A DNA stretch of 64,000 bases, from NCBI RefSeq assembly GCF_009832865.1, contig NZ_CP047130.1, forward strand, positions 1,488,001 to 1,552,000, written 5' to 3'. The DNA comes from Colwellia sp. 20A7. Its GTDB lineage: Bacteria; Pseudomonadota; Gammaproteobacteria; Enterobacterales; Alteromonadaceae. Positions within the stretch are counted from its first letter, which is position 1; every line of letters starts with the position of its first letter. The translations under genes were made by a program, and so were the position numbers. This document shows, piece after piece, positions 58,327 to 64,000 of this stretch. The notes under the pieces are model-generated. The model was given only the letters and a program-made list of their open reading frames with translations. It was not told where the DNA came from and ran no database searches.

Positions 58327-58422
58327 GGTACGTCCAGAGTTTTAGTGTTTGGTACAGGTTTATTTTGCAGGCATTATGATCCGATAAAAGTAAAAATCAA
58401 GTGTTTATCTCAATGATTTTAC

Positions 58423-58761
58423 TCAGTAAAGAGGATCCGTTTTTTCCCATAATGGATCGTTGTCACACAATAGTTTTCGCAGTTTTTTCGCGATGATCTG
58501 TTCAATACTTTTGTTTGATGACGGCCAATTTTGAAACTTTCCTTTAGATAAACGCTTGGTCATGAGCCAAAAGCCAGTACCATCATACGATAATGCGCGC
58601 ACCATGGTTTTATTGCGATTAATAAAGACAAACACAGTACCCGAACGTGGGTTGACCGATAATTTATAACGGCATGTTGCGGCTAAACCATCAATGCCCT
58701 GGCGAAAATCAGCGGGTTCAATCGCGATTAATATGTGGGTGTCAGCGGTTAAATGGATCAT
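58423..58761 (-). CDS. tnpB: IS66 accessory protein TnpB, copy 2
   Basis: 112 residues, identical to copy 1 as translated; start coupled to tnpA by ATGA. Confidence 0.95.
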   Translation of the reverse strand: MIHLTADTHILIAIEPADFRQGIDGLAATCRYKLSVNPRSGTVFVFINRNKTMVRALSYDGTGFWLMTKRLSKGKFQNWPSSNKSIEQIIAKKLRKLLCDNDPLWEKTDPLY

Positions 58762-59129
58762 GATTTCATTGCCCCAATGAGCGAAATGATGATGTTAGTA
58801 TCAATAACACCAGATAAAGACATTTCATTACCTTGGGCAAAGCGTAGTTCAACAGTAAAGGGCGGTTGTGTGAGTAATGGCGGTGGTGAAATAGGAAGGT
58901 GCACAAATAGCGGTGCTTTTTCAGCAGGTTCAAGCGTATTTCGCCATTGCTTGAGCTGGCCGCCACTGATCCTTAATGCTGATGTTATTTTGCTAGAAGA
59001 ATAGTGATTGAGTAATGCTACGGCTTGCTCACGCAATGCGATGGGCGTTGTGACTTGACGACCACTTCTGTTGCTACGCCAGTGCTCAAAAGCAGTAACG
59101 ACCGTTGTTAATTGATCTTGGTTTGGCAT
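58758..59129 (-). CDS. tnpA: IS66 accessory protein TnpA, copy 2
   Basis: 123 residues, identical to copy 1 as translated. Transcription runs away from the CRISPR array. Confidence 0.9.
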   Translation of the reverse strand: MPNQDQLTTVVTAFEHWRSNRSGRQVTTPIALREQAVALLNHYSSSKITSALRISGGQLKQWRNTLEPAEKAPLFVHLPISPPPLLTQPPFTVELRFAQGNEMSLSGVIDTNIIISLIGAMKS

Positions 59130-59208
59130 GATTGCATCCTAGTAATTTGGTTGCGATCATTAAAACAGATCAAAAGGGGGAAGTTGAGCTAGGCTGCCGT
59201 AAGCTCAC

Positions 59209-59268
59209 TAAAAGCCTAGCGAAAAATTATCATTTGAGTTAGGCTACATCAGTCTTTGAAAGAAGGCG
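59209..59268 (+). promoter_or_regulatory. Residual CRISPR leader (60 bp)
   Basis: Only 60 bp of AT-rich DNA lie between the IS66 end and the first repeat. Type I-C leaders adjoin the GTCGC side of the first repeat and are usually longer, so the leader and its promoter are probably cut off here. A weak -10-like TATCAT is present at ~59228. Confidence 0.5.
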
Positions 59269-60527
59269 GTCGCACCTCCCGCAGGTGCGTGGATTGAAAC
59301 ATTTAAGTCAGGGTTGTTATCATCTGTGCATATGTCGCACCTCCCGCAGGTGCGTGGATTGAAACGGTTTTTTGTTCGGTTGTTGACGGAGTTATTTCGT
59401 CGCACCTCCCGCAGGTGCGTGGATTGAAACATCATCGCTTAAATGCTAAGTCGCTACCAAAAGGTCGCACCTCCCGCAGGTGCGTGGATTGAAACAACGT
59501 AGTTGGGCCCTATGCCGTCGGGTGATGAGTCGCACCTCCCGCAGGTGCGTGGATTGAAACATTACAGCAGCACCTAACGCAAAGAAAAACCAAGTCGCAC
59601 CTCCCGCAGGTGCGTGGATTGAAACACTGTGCTCGTTAATTGGTACTGATGCTAGCTCGTCGCACCTCCCGCAGGTGCGTGGATTGAAACAATAACACGT
59701 ATACGGTAACGCACCTGTATCAGGTCGCACCTCCCGCAGGTGCGTGGATTGAAACTTTGCTTGAACCTTATCGAATTATCAATATTTAGTCGCACCTCCC
59801 GCAGGTGCGTGGATTGAAACACATAGGTCTATCTCGGTTGCGAAACTACTACCAGTCGCACCTCCCGCAGGTGCGTGGATTGAAACGCCCATGGTTTGGC
59901 TAACAATGCTAATACCACTGTCGCACCTCCCGCAGGTGCGTGGATTGAAACGAACAACAATATTGGCAACTAAAAACAGAAGATGTCGCACCTCCCGCAG
60001 GTGCGTGGATTGAAACACGTTATCGACTACGCTAGTGCGGAATTTACCGGTCGCACCTCCCGCAGGTGCGTGGATTGAAACCCTGATTCAAAGCGCGCAA
60101 ACTTATTTAGCAAAAGTCGCACCTCCCGCAGGTGCGTGGATTGAAACTATTTAAACAGGATTAAAAACAGTGAACACTAAAGTCGCACCTCCCGCAGGTG
60201 CGTGGATTGAAACTCCTGAACTGCTTGAGATAACAACGGCATCAGCGTCGCACCTCCCGCAGGTGCGTGGATTGAAACGTGTTCAAGCTGCCGATGAAAG
60301 TAACAATGTAAGTCGCACCTCCCGCAGGTGCGTGGATTGAAACAACTATACATTGGTTGAATGACAATGCTAAAAAGTCGCACCTCCCGCAGGTGCGTGG
60401 ATTGAAACTACGTCTGTCAAATATGATGACTTAGTTGATTTGTCGCACCTCCCGCAGGTGCGTGGATTGAAACAGATGCGTATGCGGCACAATTAAAGGC
60501 TGGTTTAGGTCGGACCTCCCGCAGGTG
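59269..60527 (+). CRISPR. Type I-C-like CRISPR array, 19 perfect repeats plus 1 degenerate, 19 spacers
   Basis: The 32-bp repeat begins GTCGCACCTCCCGCAGG and ends TGCGTGGATTGAAAC, with a 7-bp stem (CGCACCT/AGGTGCG) around CCCGC. The GTCGC start and GTGGATTGAAAC end are typical of subtype I-C. Repeats start at 59269, 59334, 59399 and so on to 60442, all identical by eye. Spacers are 33-35 bp and all different. The last unit at 60509 has one substitution and breaks off after 19 bases, marking the old, leader-distal end. No cas gene is in the window, on either side. Confidence 0.98.
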
Positions 60528-61013
60528 GAAAATCTCTAGTATCAGTGCCACCTAATTGCATTTACCTAAGCCAGCCAATTGCGTTCAACTCTGCCACAAT
60601 ATTTCGATCTTAATAGACCTTTCATCTTTGGATATATTGAACACCACTAACACACACTTTTGCAGCTAAGAATTGAACTAAATTAGTCCTCAAAATTAGG
60701 CAAATTTATGTCAACAAAGATACGAAAGCGGAACAAAATATAAATTCTATTTCAACACTTAATTTGTGTTTGGTGACATAAAAAATCAGTTGCAAAGAGG
60801 GTCAGCTTTATGTTCATAAAGCTGACATAAAATTAATAATCCTAAGGCGCTTTAGGGCACATTACGCCATAGAATTTCAATCTTGATTTAGGTTTCTTTG
60901 TCGACGGTCAGTATAAAAAATAATACGAAGAATGCAGAACTGTTAATAATAAAAGGAGTTAGCGATAAAGGAAGATACAAACACAGCTATAAGTTGTGCT
61001 TGTATTTGGGGTG
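60528..61013. other. Gene-free region downstream of the CRISPR array
   Basis: 486 bp without a convincing gene. It contains a perfect 11-bp hairpin (GTCAGCTTTAT / ATAAAGCTGAC at 60801-60826) without T-tract. A weaker hairpin at ~60973-61004 may end the VOC-family gene on the minus strand. Confidence 0.5.
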
Positions 61014-61391
61014 TTAACCGAAGTGATTAAAAGCGATTTTATTACCATCAAAATCACGGAAATAAGCGCCATAAAAGACATCAGGAATACGTTGACCTGG
61101 TTTGCCAGCGCAGGTTGCACCCAAGGTCATTGCTTTATGGTACATTTCGTCACACTTCTCTTTTGAACCAGGAGCAATAGCTAACATATTGCCATTACCA
61201 CAGTTTTGTACTTCTTCGTTATGTGGAATACAAACGGCTAGCATGGGTTCTTCCATACTTTTACCAATAAATATAATACGATCCATTTTTATCAGTGTTT
61301 TTGCGCCAATTGGTGCTAATAGTTCATTATAAAACACTTCTGATTTTTCTAAATCGGTGACACCGATGGTTGCATAGCTGAGCATATTCAT
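61014..61391 (-). CDS. VOC-family (glyoxalase/bleomycin-resistance-like) protein
   Basis: 125 residues, one full VOC domain with paired beta-alpha-beta units: MLSYATIGVTDLEKSEVFYNELLAPIGA at the start and FYGAYFRDFDGNKIAFNHFG at the end. Family members use a metal held by His/Glu to act on small molecules; here the substrate is unknown. It is alone, with ~230 bp upstream free of genes. Confidence 0.88.
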   Translation of the reverse strand: MNMLSYATIGVTDLEKSEVFYNELLAPIGAKTLIKMDRIIFIGKSMEEPMLAVCIPHNEEVQNCGNGNMLAIAPGSKEKCDEMYHKAMTLGATCAGKPGQRIPDVFYGAYFRDFDGNKIAFNHFG

Positions 61392-61624
61392 TCCTCTTTG
61401 TTATGATTAATGTCGTTTATGTAAGATAGTTTCCCATTGCGATTTACTGATTAATAATATCATAGATATTTAGTGTAATAGCAAAGTGATTTTGGCCACA
61501 TATTTATAGCTTTTATCTCGAATTAGGGTACTTAGCGCAATAATTATTATGGAATTTTGATTAGTAGAACACAGAAAGTTTCTTTGAATATAATGGTCAA
61601 TTTCAGCCATACCAACTAAATAAT

Positions 61625-61837
61625 TTAGCTAGACGTTTTATCATCATAGTTAGTGATAGCAGGGACAAGTACTGCAAGCAACGCCCAATTATTATCATGA
61701 CTTTTACTATCACTAGTAAGTTGTTCAATAAGCACATCTATTTGTTCATATTGTTTTCTAGATATTATTCCCTCTATTCCAAACGGCAACAACTCTTGCA
61801 GATCTGGACTTAAACGTACATTATTTTCAGTATCCAT
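61625..61837 (-). CDS. Small hypothetical protein (70 aa)
   Basis: The most likely start is the ATG at 61837 (MDTENNVRLSPDLQELLPFG); an ATG at 61909 would add 24 residues of unlike composition. The protein is acidic and soluble, with no recognised family. Ribosome-binding site is weak. It may be real or a remnant. Confidence 0.4.
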   Translation of the reverse strand: MDTENNVRLSPDLQELLPFGIEGIISRKQYEQIDVLIEQLTSDSKSHDNNWALLAVLVPAITNYDDKTSS

Positions 61838-61909
61838 ATGGCATCTTGAATATGTAGAAAATAAACAATAATTTATCAGTATCTTTTCACTTTTCATTGA
61901 TAAAACCAT

Positions 61910-62049
61910 TTTTTAGTGGAAAAAGGTTTCAATAATATCCTGTTTAGATATTAAAGCAGATAGCTCTTTGATGTTTTTTTGACGGTTTGGGGCACTTAAA
62001 GCCTTACAAAATATTGCATATTTAAATCTAAATGAGTGGCTATATTCGC
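61910..62049. other. Non-coding stretch before intron remnant
   Basis: 140 bp, AT-rich, no feature seen. Confidence 0.4.
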
Positions 62050-62340
62050 TGTTCCACTACATACCGCCTACTGTATAGCCATGAGTCATACGTAATCGCC
62101 TACGAGCGCATTAAAAGTAAAGCGGGAAATATAACGACTGGGTTTGACAGTATAACCATTGATGGTTTCTCTAATGCATAGTGGAATTAAATATGTCACA
62201 CCAGAGCAAAGGCATTGCGGTCTAGATATCGTCATTTTAAACGAACGTGAAGAGTTGTGTTAAAATCAAAATTGAATAGTCCCATTAGATGGAGTAAATA
62301 CAATCGAGATTGGAGTTTATCAAAAAATTCTAGTTGAACC
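62050..62340 (+). pseudogene. Group II intron reverse transcriptase, N-terminal remnant
   Basis: From 62062 the frame reads YRLLYSHESYVIAYERIK, then SKAGNITTGFDSITIDGFSNA and a TAG. This matches the conserved RT0 start of group II intron maturases (LLY..YxxAYxxIKSKxGNMTPGxDGxTxDG). After a gap another frame reads HFKRT-stop-RVVLKSKLN near 62230-62285, matching their next segment (FKFxPxRRVxIPK). Stops and shifts show it is dead, and the polymerase core (YADD) is absent. Confidence 0.65.

Positions 62341-64000
<1,660 letters not shown>

Larger units (their letters stand above)
56638..59208 (-). mobile_element. IS66-family insertion sequence, copy 2 (2571 bp)
   Basis: Same length, ends and gene order as copy 1 and same orientation. 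Unlike copy 1 it has no target duplication: TTTATATC precedes it and TAAAAGCC follows. This indicates that at least one flank was replaced after insertion, by deletion or recombination. It ends 60 bp before the first CRISPR repeat. It differs from copy 1 mainly in a ~100-bp patch of tnpC. Confidence 0.96.

Noticed and set aside
59244..60383. Four minus-strand open frames with repeated SIHAPAGGAT, FNPRTCGRCD and QSTHLREVR peptides
   Set aside because: These peptides are the three translations of the CRISPR repeat; such ORFs are a known annotation artefact.

Overview
The window looks like a chromosomal segment of a marine, probably cold-adapted gammaproteobacterium of the Alteromonadales, most likely Colwellia or a close relative. 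This rests on the AT-rich composition, on the backbone blocks rpsP-rimM-trmD-rplS, ssrA-smpB-ratA-rnfH and rlmKL-glutaredoxin-uup, and on an initiator tRNA and a tmRNA tag (ANDETFALAA) of gammaproteobacterial type. Genus is an inference from protein style, not a database result.

Layout. 1-16.8 kb: the end of a TetR-type regulator, a FrnE/DsbA-like oxidoreductase, a large unknown protein, a DMT exporter, a nuclease-fold protein, signalling genes (histidine kinase, diguanylate cyclase, and a GGDEF-EAL gene broken by one in-frame TGA), a peroxiredoxin, a HupE/UreJ-cyclophilin group, an M28 peptidase and a phytanoyl-CoA dioxygenase-like protein. 17.1-21.1 kb: a cstA-type gene split by an IS66 element with a perfect 8-bp target duplication. 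21.3-24.3 kb: a QseBC-like two-component system with a YgiW-like BOF protein and an outer-membrane barrel. 24.7-26.8 kb: rpsP-rimM-trmD-rplS. 27-30 kb: small stress and housekeeping genes and short tandem repeats. 30.2-31.5 kb: an IS256 element inserted on the stop codon of the next gene. 31.5-40 kb: a Fur-boxed operon (TonB receptor, HmuY, ExbB-type channel, DUF2149, giant CobN-like protein) resembling the Bacteroidota hmu haem-scavenging system. 42-45.2 kb: a copper nitrite reductase operon behind a perfect FNR-type box, carrying an unknown secreted protein and two copper-delivery proteins (SCO, PCuAC). 45-55 kb: tmRNA and its partner SmpB, ratA-rnfH, a decayed rmf gene, a DUF3466 protein, uup, a glutaredoxin-like gene and rlmKL. 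55.6-56.1 kb: three tandem initiator tRNAs.

56.1-62.7 kb is a gene-poor accessory region: a second, nearly identical IS66 copy without a target duplication, then a type I-C-like CRISPR array (19 perfect repeats plus one degenerate end repeat) whose leader side lies only 60 bp from the IS end and which has no cas genes in the window. A VOC-family gene, an unknown small ORF and a decayed group II intron reverse transcriptase follow. The window ends inside a fadH-type 2,4-dienoyl-CoA reductase.

The theme is gene decay by mobile elements and point mutation (cstA, rmf, a GGDEF-EAL protein, the CRISPR leader side) set in a conserved backbone, together with two metal-centred systems: haem-iron scavenging under Fur and copper nitrite reduction under an FNR-type regulator.
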